Of a DNA stretch of 64,000 nucleotides, positions 44,468-53,533 are shown in pieces. A program made the position numbers and the translations under genes. How positions within the stretch are numbered: the first letter of the stretch is position 1; the number at the start of each line of letters is the position of its first letter. The notes under the pieces are model-generated. The model did not search any database, was not told where the DNA came from, and worked only from the letters and a program-made list of their open reading frames with translations. Source of the DNA: Nostoc sphaeroides (GTDB taxonomy: Bacteria; Cyanobacteriota; Cyanobacteriia; Cyanobacteriales; Nostocaceae); assembly GCF_003443655.1 (NCBI RefSeq), contig NZ_CP031941.1, positions 243,501-307,500 of the forward strand, read 5' to 3'.

Positions 44468-46720
44468 CTAGCGTAATGCCCTGAGGGTAACAGACCGTTG
44501 TAACTGAGCTAAAGCACGGTTGTAATCCAAAATTGCTGTAACTCGATTACCTTCAGCTTGTGTGAGGTCGTTTTCAGAGTTAATAACATCAGTTTGAGTG
44601 CCTACACCAGCTTGGAATCGCAAACGCGCTAAACGTAGAGCTTCTCTAGCTTGTTCTAAAGCGGTATTAGCGGTTTGAACATTCTCTAATCTAGATTGCT
44701 GGGTAGAATAGGCTTGTTCTACCTGAAAGCGAATTTGGTTGCGCTGTTCGGCAAATTGAGTTTCTGCGATCGCAATATTAGCTCTAGACTGATCTGCCCT
44801 TGCTCTTGCTGCTCCTCCATCAAACAAATTTAGGCTTGCCTGAACTCCAAATGAATAACCATCAGTAACACTGACATTATCATTGAACTGATCTAGCAGG
44901 TTGTACCTGGCGACCAAACTAACTTGAGGCCCCAACTCTGCAAGCGCCTGCTTACGCTGTTGCTCGCTGATATTACGTTGTGCCAACTGCTGTTGCAATT
45001 CTGGACGATTTTGATAAGCCAACACAATACTTTGTTCTAGTGTTGGGTTCCAAAGACCAGCTAATTGTACAGGGTCGGCTGCACTGATATTTATCGCCTG
45101 CGGCAAACTTATCCGAGTTGCTAATTGACGACGGGAAATTTCTTGCTGGGATCTAGCATTAGTCAAATTTTGTTGGGCATTTGCTAAATTCACCTGCGAT
45201 CGCAACACATCAAACCGCGTACCAACCCCAGCTCGCTCTAATGCTTCTGCATCACGCAAACTAGCCTCAGAGTTCTGCACAGCCGACTGGGCAATACGTA
45301 CTTGTTCATCCGCTTGTTGCAGATTGTAGTAGTCAGTGGCAACATTCAGACGGATTGTTTCAGACTGAGTTTCTACAGCAAACTCATTAAAACGTACCTG
45401 TTCTTCAGCTGCTCTGATGCTAGCTTGCACTCTCCCAGAACTATAAAGGTTATATGAAAGTTGTGCTTGACCGGAAAAAGATGTACTCGGTCTATCTTGC
45501 TGACCGGCGAACGGATTTTGGCTGTTTATTTCGTCCGTCAGCTGACTACCAGCAGACTGACTACGAGTAATATCCGTGCTAATTCCCAGAGTGGGCAATA
45601 AAGCAGCTTGCGCTTCGCGTAGAACCGCTCGATTGCGTTCTAGCTCTAATAGAGACACCTGTAAATCCCGATTATTCCGCCGTGCTAGCTCTAAAGCCTG
45701 TGCCAAAGTAATCGGCTGATTTCCTTGAAGTCTCACTTCCTCCGGTTTGGTGGGAAATTGCAGGGGATTTGAGCTAGGAATCAGGTTTTGTGGAATTTGC
45801 ACCGGCCCGGACGGCGCAGGAGTTATGGTTCTCGGTACTGTGGAAGGTTGGACTGAACCCCCTGGCGTCGGAATTACGGTTTCCGGCACTGTGGAAGGTT
45901 GCGCTGAACCCTCTGGTGCAGGAGTTCCGGTTTCTGGCACAGTAGGAGTTGGCGTCGATTCTGTCGGAATCGGGGTATTACTCTGAGCAATGCGACCAGC
46001 AGCATTTTGTTGTGAGCAGGTACTTGAAATCAGTCGCAAAGCAGCTGAGGAATCAGTTTTGCTTTTCCCTAACTCCTGTGGACATCTTTGGGCTGACAAC
46101 AGTTTTGCCGATTCTACACCTGTAGCTGAAGTTTGTAAAAATATCTGCGACTCAGTAACAGTATTTATCTTTTGAATCACTGGCTGCTGGAAAGAAGACA
46201 GGGACAAAATTTCTTTTTGGACAGAAGAGGGTTTTGAAGTGTAGTTGGGAACTACTATGCTCTTTGATTCCTGCCCATAAGCCCTTGAATTACTGTTTTT
46301 TTGGTTATTTTGAGCAGAACGGCTGACATCTAGCTGTTGGGAAGCATTAGAGGTAGGTGTCAAACTTAAAAATCTACCTTCATCTTTCTTAAGTACTTGT
46401 TTTATTGGCACAACAGTATTTTCAGCCGTAAACACTGGAATACTGTTATTACTTAAAGGCTTCATACTAAGTTTAGTGAAACCGAAAGCAGGTACTAGGG
46501 TTGGAACACTAACATTTGCACCGTTATGCAGTTGCGTATTCACAATGCCCCCAACTAAGTTTTGACCATAAGTAGAAGTCAAAACACTAGGAGAAGAGGT
46601 CATCTGTACCCCAGTTAGTTTTACAGTACCAGCCCAAGTTGGCTGAGTTGTTAAGACCGCTGCTGTCACACCAGGCAATAAGCTATGGAATAATTGCTGT
46701 CCTTTCACCGCATCCCTCAC
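44468..46720 (-). CDS. hgdD: TolC family outer-membrane exporter, HgdD-like
   Basis: A 750-residue protein. Residues about 1-340 are a long Ser/Thr/Pro/Gln-rich periplasmic extension with tandem Pro-Glu-Gly repeats (PETGTPAPEG, PETVIPTPGG). The two TolC repeats follow from about 335 (ITLAQALELARRNNRDLQVSLLE, RLNVATDYYNLQQADEQVRIA; LEQAREALRLARLRFQAGVGTQTDVINSENDLTQAEG). It follows kaiC on the same strand, as alr2887 (hgdD) follows kaiABC in Anabaena PCC 7120, where it exports heterocyst glycolipids. The symbol rests on that synteny and size. The stop codon lies in a CTAG at a MITE end. Confidence 0.85.
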   Translation of the reverse strand: MRDAVKGQQLFHSLLPGVTAAVLTTQPTWAGTVKLTGVQMTSSPSVLTSTYGQNLVGGIVNTQLHNGANVSVPTLVPAFGFTKLSMKPLSNNSIPVFTAENTVVPIKQVLKKDEGRFLSLTPTSNASQQLDVSRSAQNNQKNSNSRAYGQESKSIVVPNYTSKPSSVQKEILSLSSFQQPVIQKINTVTESQIFLQTSATGVESAKLLSAQRCPQELGKSKTDSSAALRLISSTCSQQNAAGRIAQSNTPIPTESTPTPTVPETGTPAPEGSAQPSTVPETVIPTPGGSVQPSTVPRTITPAPSGPVQIPQNLIPSSNPLQFPTKPEEVRLQGNQPITLAQALELARRNNRDLQVSLLELERNRAVLREAQAALLPTLGISTDITRSQSAGSQLTDEINSQNPFAGQQDRPSTSFSGQAQLSYNLYSSGRVQASIRAAEEQVRFNEFAVETQSETIRLNVATDYYNLQQADEQVRIAQSAVQNSEASLRDAEALERAGVGTRFDVLRSQVNLANAQQNLTNARSQQEISRRQLATRISLPQAINISAADPVQLAGLWNPTLEQSIVLAYQNRPELQQQLAQRNISEQQRKQALAELGPQVSLVARYNLLDQFNDNVSVTDGYSFGVQASLNLFDGGAARARADQSRANIAIAETQFAEQRNQIRFQVEQAYSTQQSRLENVQTANTALEQAREALRLARLRFQAGVGTQTDVINSENDLTQAEGNRVTAILDYNRALAQLQRSVTLRALR

Positions 46721-46811
46721 ACGAAAATCAATCTAGCGGCAGAAAACCTTTCTTCACCACAGAATATAGCACGATACTAAATTTAGGAAAGAATATACTA
46801 CGATACTAAAT

Positions 46812-48374
46812 TTAGGGTTCGGAACTCTGTTTGTCTTCAAAACGTCTAACAATGCGAGAAAGTTCCGCCTTTTCATCGATACTAACGCGAGTAGGTGCAC
46901 CGCTAATAATCCGTTCGTAGTTTCGGAATGAATCTTTGATATCGGGCCCGTCAGCAGTAATATTATACTCACGAATGCCCTTATCATGCCAAGACCCGCG
47001 CATTTTAAATACGTTAATTGCCCGCGACATTTCTCCACGAATTTCTACGTACTGTAACATGAGAATTGTATCGGTAATCGTGGAGATATGAGAATCAGTA
47101 ATGGAATGCGCTCCCAGGAATTGGTCAGTTGTGTTGGTAAAGAAACCAGTAATTTCTTCTTGTTTAGCATAACCCGTCACACCAATTACAAACTGCCTAA
47201 ATGCATTATTGCTCACTCCTCTAGCTAATGCTGATAGGGAGTCAATGGCAATTCGGGCTGGTTTGAAGACAGCAATTTCTGATTTTATAATTTGTAAGTG
47301 GTCTTCTAAACCAGTTGATTCGGGATAGGTACAAATTATTTTAAGTAAACCTTGATCTTCTAATTCTTCAAAATCAATTCCCCAAGAGGAAGCATTACGA
47401 GATAGTTGGGCGCGTGATTCTTCGTAAGCAAATAATATTGCCTGTTCTCCATTGAGACAGCCATCTTGAATAAACTTACTCACTAAAAGGGTTTTACCAG
47501 TCCCTGTGGCTCCTGTGGCCAAAATAATCGAATCTTTAAAGAAACCACCACCGCACATTTCATCTAAAGTTTGGACACCAGAAGATACCCTGACATTAGA
47601 AGATCGTTGAGTCAAGCGCATTGCTCCCAGAGGGAAGATGTTAACCCCTTCATTAGTAATCGTGAAGGGATACTCGCCTTTCATGTGAGTTGTACCGCGC
47701 AATTTGAGAATTTCAGTTGTGCGACGGCGGCGTTCTCCTTCTAAAACGTTGCGAACAATTACTACATTATCGGAAACAAATTCTTCCACTCCAAAAGAGG
47801 CAACGGGGCCATATTCTTCGCTACGTTCAGTTGTAATAATAGTGGTGACATTGAGTAGTTTGAGACGGGCTACTAGGCGGAAAATCTCGCGCCGGACTAC
47901 TCCCATTGCTTCATACTGTTGAAATACTGCTGTTATTGAGTCGATTGAAACTCGTTTAGCTTTGTATTTGCGAATCGCATATTGCAATCGCTCAATTAGT
48001 GCAGACAGGTCAAAATTCCCAACTATATCCTGTCCTTCAGGATCGGGAGATGCATCGAGAATAAACAACTTGCCTTCTTCAATTAGGCGTGGCAGGTTCC
48101 ACCCAAAAACATGAGCGTTTTTAATAATATCACTGGGTGATTCTTCAAAAGTAACAAATACTCCTGCTTCGTCAAAATAGGTGATGCCGTTATAGAGAAA
48201 CTGAAGAGAGAATAAAGTTTTGCCTGTACCGGAAGTGCCACTGATTAACGTAGTTCTACCAATTGGTAAACCACCATGACTAATATCGTCAAACCCTTCG
48301 ATCATCGTGCGAATTTTTTCTACACCTCCAATTTTCGGTGTATTTGTTGGTTTTACTTGCTCTGTTTCACTCAT
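46812..48374 (-). CDS. kaiC: Circadian clock ATPase/kinase KaiC
   Basis: A 520-residue double RecA-like protein. CI Walker A is GTSGTGKT (Lys52, as in Synechococcus) with catalytic FEESP; CII Walker A is GATGTGKT. The phosphorylation pair Ser-Thr is present in SHISTITDT, and the C-terminal A-loop/tail region (IISGAPTRVSIDEKAELSRIVRRFEDK) that binds KaiA is intact. It autophosphorylates and dephosphorylates over about 24 h with KaiA and KaiB. It lies 113 bases after kaiB. Confidence 0.98.
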   Translation of the reverse strand: MSETEQVKPTNTPKIGGVEKIRTMIEGFDDISHGGLPIGRTTLISGTSGTGKTLFSLQFLYNGITYFDEAGVFVTFEESPSDIIKNAHVFGWNLPRLIEEGKLFILDASPDPEGQDIVGNFDLSALIERLQYAIRKYKAKRVSIDSITAVFQQYEAMGVVRREIFRLVARLKLLNVTTIITTERSEEYGPVASFGVEEFVSDNVVIVRNVLEGERRRRTTEILKLRGTTHMKGEYPFTITNEGVNIFPLGAMRLTQRSSNVRVSSGVQTLDEMCGGGFFKDSIILATGATGTGKTLLVSKFIQDGCLNGEQAILFAYEESRAQLSRNASSWGIDFEELEDQGLLKIICTYPESTGLEDHLQIIKSEIAVFKPARIAIDSLSALARGVSNNAFRQFVIGVTGYAKQEEITGFFTNTTDQFLGAHSITDSHISTITDTILMLQYVEIRGEMSRAINVFKMRGSWHDKGIREYNITADGPDIKDSFRNYERIISGAPTRVSIDEKAELSRIVRRFEDKQSSEP

Positions 48375-48487
48375 TGCTTGATAACAAAAGGGTATTAAAA
48401 ACTGTTTTTTATGACTAAATTTTAGACTCTATTTTTTCGAGGCTATTTGTAAACATGGCTCCCCTACACAGTTCAAACTTTGGCTGA

Positions 48488-48811
48488 TTAATTATTTTCC
48501 TCTTCAAAATCTCCTTCACTCAGTTCTTCATAAAGCAAATCTAACCCAATCAATACTCTCTCCCTATCTGAAAGATCCCCAATAATTTTGCGAACGGGTG
48601 GAGGCAAAATTTTAGATAATGTTGGTGTTGCCAATATTTTATCTTCTTCTGCCAGTTGCGGGCTTTTCAGTACATCGATCACCTTTAAAGCATAAACCCC
48701 TTTAAACTCCTGCTCTAAAATATTTTTGAGTGTTTTTAATGCCCGGACTGAATTAGGGGTATTCCCTGCTACGTAAAGTTTGAGAACGTAGGTTTTTCTG
48801 GCTTTATCCAT
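48488..48811 (-). CDS. kaiB: Circadian clock protein KaiB
   Basis: A 107-residue thioredoxin-like/fold-switching protein: [63 protein letters not shown]. It sequesters KaiA on phosphorylated KaiC. The acidic C-terminal tail EGDFEEENN is typical. I prefer the second ATG (48811, MDKARKTY); the first is at 48817. Confidence 0.97.
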   Translation of the reverse strand: MDKARKTYVLKLYVAGNTPNSVRALKTLKNILEQEFKGVYALKVIDVLKSPQLAEEDKILATPTLSKILPPPVRKIIGDLSDRERVLIGLDLLYEELSEGDFEEENN

Positions 48812-48893
48812 ATACATACAAGCTAGTCATGATAATATAAATACAATATTTGTTTGCCCATTGTCGGTGGCTAACAACATAAATAATTTTAAT

Positions 48894-49199
48894 TTATCTA
48901 GAAATCGAACTTCTGTAGAGTTCGCATAGGTGAGCTAGGATATCTATCAACGTTAAACGATAATCAAGTAATGCTTCGTTGCTCCTTCCTTCTAATTTTA
49001 GCTGGTTAGAAAATTCTTCAATTACCTCCATGTGAATTTCAATGATTTGGGGCACAGGAATATTTGCATAAAATATACTATTAATAAATTTATCGATTTT
49101 TTCTTTGAGTGTTTTATCTGTGGTAAAATAGTTGATAAGAATTACGCTGTAATCTGATTTAAGGTGTCTTAATAATCCTTGCCTTTCTGCTGGAGTCAT
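48894..49199 (-). CDS. kaiA: Circadian clock protein KaiA, short form
   Basis: A 101-residue protein starting MTPAERQGLLRHLKSDY: only the four-helix KaiC-binding domain (IPVPQIIEIHMEVIEEFSNQL, LLDYRLTLIDILAHLCELYR) is present, as in other Nostocales, which lack the N-terminal pseudo-receiver of Synechococcus KaiA. It stimulates KaiC autophosphorylation. The frame stays open 92 codons upstream to an ATG at 49475, but that stretch does not look like the pseudo-receiver. AGGAG lies directly before the chosen ATG with no spacer, so the start is not certain. Confidence 0.88.
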   Translation of the reverse strand: MTPAERQGLLRHLKSDYSVILINYFTTDKTLKEKIDKFINSIFYANIPVPQIIEIHMEVIEEFSNQLKLEGRSNEALLDYRLTLIDILAHLCELYRSSISR

Positions 49200-50227
49200 C
49201 TCCTGGAAATGCTGTTGGCTTTTTTGGGTGTGACTGGCAAATACATAGGTATACTTGTCTGTGTATGCTTGATTTAAATTTTGTTGCAGCCAATTTGGTA
49301 AATAGTTGATTTTTACAGAGGTAGTTGCAATAAGGGGTAGATAGCAAAATTGGGCAATAATCGCGTCAAGAACTTTCCCCACCCATCTGCTCCAACCTTT
49401 TTGGTTGTCTAAGTCAACTAGATTATATAAACATTTCTTAACATTAAGTTGCAGAATCAATATCGGTAATAACATTTATTCTTAAATCTATCTCCTCGAT
49501 CGCTCTGACCAAGAAACGTGGGCTGATAAGTTTGGCTAACGCTTCTAAGGGAATACTAGGTGTGCAGTAAACTGGTGATTCCACCCCAAAACAACGCTCT
49601 ATTTTAGCAGGTAGTGCTAGCACCGCAAGGCGGAAGTCAAAAGTCAAAAGTCGAAATTGTTGTATATCAAGACTTTTACTTGTTTAAAATGGTAGCTTGA
49701 TTTACGCCTTGCGCCCCTATTCACTCAACAACTTATTGCAGAAACTGAGTAATTAGACTTAGTAGGTCTTTGATGATGAGGTATTTGTCGGCATAGCAAG
49801 ACACAGTAGTTAATCTATTACTTGCATATCTATATAGATAGATATATTTTTTTATTTTGCTCCTTGATAAGATACTTAAACGAACTTAAAGGATTGTCCC
49901 ATTCTAAATCATTATAATTCCTCAAGGTTCTAAAGCGATTCTTTGGGGCCATAATTGTTTTAGCTGTCGCTATCGATGAGGAGTTTAAATACCAGTAAGA
50001 CACTGGGGAGGCTAGTTGCTAGAACTTAGAAACGTGGCCTCTTGGAAAAATATAAAGGACGCAAAAGTGCCCGTGAGGGTAAATCCCGTTTTTTTAATGG
50101 CGTTGAAATAACCAGAGTTGCTTATATGAGTCTTCTTAGAGGATATGGCTTCAGGCGAAAACACCATCAAGAGTTGGCAGATGGAAATGCCGGAGGGTTC
50201 CACAGGAAGAATGACCCCAAAAGCCCT
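49200..50227. other. Divergent region between kaiA and the hybrid kinase
   Basis: Holds the 92-codon open extension of kaiA (to 49475), a 67-codon minus-strand frame (49444-49647) of unclear nature, and a CTAG-flanked GCAAGGCGGAAGTC repeat (49617-49717, right end TTTACGCCTTGCG). From 49720 to 50041 it is AT-rich. The kai promoter and the kinase promoter must be here. Confidence 0.5.
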
Positions 50228-53200
50228 ATGTTAATGCTAGATTACCCGCTTTATGACTTTCAGGCAACCGTACCTAGCTGCCCCCAAACAAGTTCCCTAG
50301 CAGTGGTGTTGGAGATTTTTGAGCAAGAGCAGTGCGATCGCTTGGTAGTAGTGAATCAACAGCAATCCCCCATCGGTTTGCTGTATTCTGCCCGTTTAAT
50401 CCAAAAATTATTAGCACATAGTGACGATAAAAATCTAAATTTACATCAATCAATCTCTATTTGGGGTCAAGGTCTAATTGAGCCAATACAGACAATATCA
50501 GCTTCTGAGCGTGTAGAGCAATTAGGCTTGCACTTGAGTTATGCCCAAGCCGAAAAACAACAGAACTTAGATTGGGCGCTGATTGACTCTAATGGTCAAT
50601 ATTTGGGGCTGCTGGATAGTTCTTGCCTGTTGCGATCGCTGGCTAAGGAACGCATGGCTGGGTTACAAAGTTCAGGCATCGAGAGATCGTCTGGTGTGCA
50701 GCCGCCAAATCAACCCAAATCATTGGGACACCAGCCACTGGTACAGTTGCTGGAAAGACTGCCTTGGCCTTTGATGTTGCAAACGGGTACTGGCGAGGTG
50801 GTAGCCCGAAATCCCGCCTGGTGGGAGCAATTAGGAGCCTTGAAAGATCCAGAAGGAGTTAGGCAACAGGTGGAGGCAATACTTGTTCCTAATCCCTCCG
50901 AAAAATCAGAATATGTCAGCCAACGAGGAATCAAGGTTTATCCCAATGGTAGGGAGAATGAGCATGGTGGTGAAGAGGAACTAAGCCAGCAAGAAGCATC
51001 ACCAGATCCTGTATACAGTCGCTGCTATTTGGATAGTCAAGTAGGGACTTGTACTTGCGTTGTCGAAGTGCAAAATGGTCAAGAACAAATCTGGCAATTT
51101 GCCAAAATTCCGTTAGATAGTCCTGAGTTTCAAGTCATGGGTGGTGAAGCTGAGGTTGCACTCAGCGATGATTTGTGGTTAGTTTTAGCTACTGATGTGA
51201 CTGAACAGCAGCAGCTTTGTAAAGAATTGGCTGCAAAAAACGCCGATTTAATTCAACTAAATCGGTTGAAGGACGAGTTTTTAGCTTGTATTAGTCATGA
51301 ACTGAAAACTCCCCTAACTGCCGTTTTGGGATTATCGCGGTTGCTGGTGGATCAGCAGTTGGGAGAACTCAACGAGCGTCAAGCCCGTTATGCGGGACTA
51401 ATTCATCAAAGCGGACGCCACCTGATGAGCGTGGTTAATGACATTTTAGATTTGACCCGGATGGAAACGGGACAAATGGATTTGACGCTGACTCCGGTGA
51501 AAATTCAGGCTGTGTGCGATCGCGCCTTATCAGATGCTAAAGCCATCCACACTCAAACTACCAAAGCATCTGCCTCACAACCTGCAAATGCCCGTTCATC
51601 TGCTCCCCAATTCTGCCTTTCCATTGAACTAGGTTTAGACCAGATAGTGGCAGATGAATTACGCTTGCGTCAGATGCTAATACACCTACTTTCCAACGCC
51701 TTTAAATTCACCGAATTATCTGGCGAAATCGGGCTACGGGTGAGTCGTTGGGAAGGATGGATTGCCTTTACCGTTTGGGATACAGGCATTGGCATTCCTG
51801 AACACCAGCAACACTTAATCTTTCAAAAATTCCAACAACTAGAAAATCCCCTCACCCGCCAATTTGAAGGCACTGGTTTGGGGCTGGTATTAACCCGGGC
51901 CTTGGCTCGTCTCCACGGCGGAGATGTCAGTTTCTTATCGCGTGAAGGAAAAGGTAGCCAGTTTACACTACTTCTGCCGCCCAGTCCCCCGAAAACAGGC
52001 TTTTCGGAACCAGATATGGGAATCACACAAGAGGAAGAAACACGACACCAACAGAGACGGGAAAATTCCGCAGATCGTCAGCATGTTAGTACGCCCGTAC
52101 AGCATCATCTTGCCAGTTCGCAACGGTTGGTCTTGGTAGTCGAGGCAGTAGCCCGATATATTGAAGACTTGACCGAACAACTTAAAGGTTTAGGATATCG
52201 GGTAGTGATTGCGCGATCGGGGACAGAAGCAGTCGAAAAAGCTCGGCGCTTGCAACCAATAGCGATATTTTTGAATCCGTTGCTACCCCTACTATCAGGC
52301 TGGGATGTGCTAACTTTACTAAAATCTGACACCGCAACCCGGCATATATCTGTAATTGTGACAGCGACGGCAGCCGAAAAGGAGCAAGCATTTGCTAACC
52401 GAGCCGATGGTTTCTTAAGCTTGCCAGTAGAGAATCACCTTTTAGCACCAGTTCTCGAAAAATTATGTACTTCACCAGCAGTTTTGCCGCAAGGGTCAAA
52501 CAACAGCGCAATTATCCCAACTAAAACCCCACTGCGAATTCTCAGGTTGGTGAATCCCCAATTGGAATCTGTCAATCCCCACCCCTCACTTCGAGAACAC
52601 CGGGTGATTGAAGTAGATGACCTAGATCAAGCAGAACTTTTGGCGCGGGTATGGCAGTTTGATGTCATTTTGCTAGATGTCGAAAGTACCACCGCCCAAA
52701 TTTATCTGCAACAACTAATTCAGCACCCACGTTTGGCGGCTATCCCACTAGTTACTTGCGATGTCGCAACCACCCTAATAGCTTCTAAAATCCCAGAATT
52801 ATCTGTATTTCCTTACTTAACACCATTTGCTAAAGACAACAGCAGTCGCACGGAGAAAACAGATGCCTTACTATCAGTATTGGAAATTGCTTCTGGGATT
52901 TGCTGTCCTCCTAACATCTTGGTAGTGGATTTAACAATGCTGCGTGATTTACCACAGGTAAGACGCAAGCAAGTTAAGGGTTATCGGGCAGCAAAGAATT
53001 GCTCAATTAGTAGTGAAACTGCTCAACGGGGATCTGAGTGGTTCCAAGCTTTAATTCAGTACCTACAAACAGCAGGCTTCAAAGCGGCGATGAGTCCCTG
53101 TTGGGCAGAAGTGTTACAACAAATTCGCCACCAAAGTGTTGACTTACTGCTAATTTGTTTAGGAGAATCCGCTATCCACAAAGATGTGCTAAGAGCTTTG

Positions 53201-53461
53201 AAAACATTGGGAGATTCGCCTGACAAATTACCACCAATTTTAGTACTAAATCAGCGATTAAATCGTCTAGAAACCAGTTTCCAGCCTGGGGGGGTAGCTG
53301 ATAAGGATATTGACAAGCAGAAGAAGAATGGTTTGGAATCGATAGAAACTATTGTTGGTGCGATCGCTACCCAAATATTACCGCGATCGATATCAATGGA
53401 AGACCTATTAAACCAGATCAATCATGCTTTAGCTGTCAATGGTTACAATCACAAATGTTAA
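50228..53461 (+). CDS. Hybrid histidine kinase with degenerate receivers, kai-linked
   Basis: A 1077-residue protein from ATG 50228 (frame open back to TTG 50042 with unconvincing sequence). N-terminal CBS-like region (about 1-130), a PAS-like segment (WPLMLQTGTGEVVARNPAWWEQLG), HisKA with phospho-acceptor His357 in ISHELKTPLTA, and HATPase (HLLSNAFKFT, DTGIGIPEHQQ, GTGLGL). After it come a receiver-like domain whose usual Asp is Asn (IFLNPLLPLLSGW) and two further receiver-like stretches (FDVILLDVEST; VDLLLICLGES). It is divergent from kaiABC. CikA-like or other clock input/output roles are suggested by position only. Confidence 0.82.
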   Translation: MLMLDYPLYDFQATVPSCPQTSSLAVVLEIFEQEQCDRLVVVNQQQSPIGLLYSARLIQKLLAHSDDKNLNLHQSISIWGQGLIEPIQTISASERVEQLGLHLSYAQAEKQQNLDWALIDSNGQYLGLLDSSCLLRSLAKERMAGLQSSGIERSSGVQPPNQPKSLGHQPLVQLLERLPWPLMLQTGTGEVVARNPAWWEQLGALKDPEGVRQQVEAILVPNPSEKSEYVSQRGIKVYPNGRENEHGGEEELSQQEASPDPVYSRCYLDSQVGTCTCVVEVQNGQEQIWQFAKIPLDSPEFQVMGGEAEVALSDDLWLVLATDVTEQQQLCKELAAKNADLIQLNRLKDEFLACISHELKTPLTAVLGLSRLLVDQQLGELNERQARYAGLIHQSGRHLMSVVNDILDLTRMETGQMDLTLTPVKIQAVCDRALSDAKAIHTQTTKASASQPANARSSAPQFCLSIELGLDQIVADELRLRQMLIHLLSNAFKFTELSGEIGLRVSRWEGWIAFTVWDTGIGIPEHQQHLIFQKFQQLENPLTRQFEGTGLGLVLTRALARLHGGDVSFLSREGKGSQFTLLLPPSPPKTGFSEPDMGITQEEETRHQQRRENSADRQHVSTPVQHHLASSQRLVLVVEAVARYIEDLTEQLKGLGYRVVIARSGTEAVEKARRLQPIAIFLNPLLPLLSGWDVLTLLKSDTATRHISVIVTATAAEKEQAFANRADGFLSLPVENHLLAPVLEKLCTSPAVLPQGSNNSAIIPTKTPLRILRLVNPQLESVNPHPSLREHRVIEVDDLDQAELLARVWQFDVILLDVESTTAQIYLQQLIQHPRLAAIPLVTCDVATTLIASKIPELSVFPYLTPFAKDNSSRTEKTDALLSVLEIASGICCPPNILVVDLTMLRDLPQVRRKQVKGYRAAKNCSISSETAQRGSEWFQALIQYLQTAGFKAAMSPCWAEVLQQIRHQSVDLLLICLGESAIHKDVLRALKTLGDSPDKLPPILVLNQRLNRLETSFQPGGVADKDIDKQKKNGLESIETIVGAIATQILPRSISMEDLLNQINHALAVNGYNHKC

Positions 53462-53465
53462 TGGG

Positions 53466-53532
53466 GTCATTAGTCATTAGTCATTCGTCATTGGTTATTC
53501 GCAAAGGACAAAGGACAAATGACTAATGACAA
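53466..53532. repeat. Inverted heptamer repeats GTCATTA / TAATGAC
   Basis: Four CATTAGT-like heptamers (TCATTAGTCATTAGTCATTC) oppose AGGACAAATGACTAATGAC, giving a long imperfect hairpin between two convergent genes; may terminate both. Confidence 0.6.
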
Positions 53533-53533
53533 T

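Noticed and set aside
50042..50227. N-terminal extension of the hybrid kinase from a TTG start
   Set aside because: The 62 extra residues are basic and unlike any domain; the convincing sequence starts at ATG 50228.
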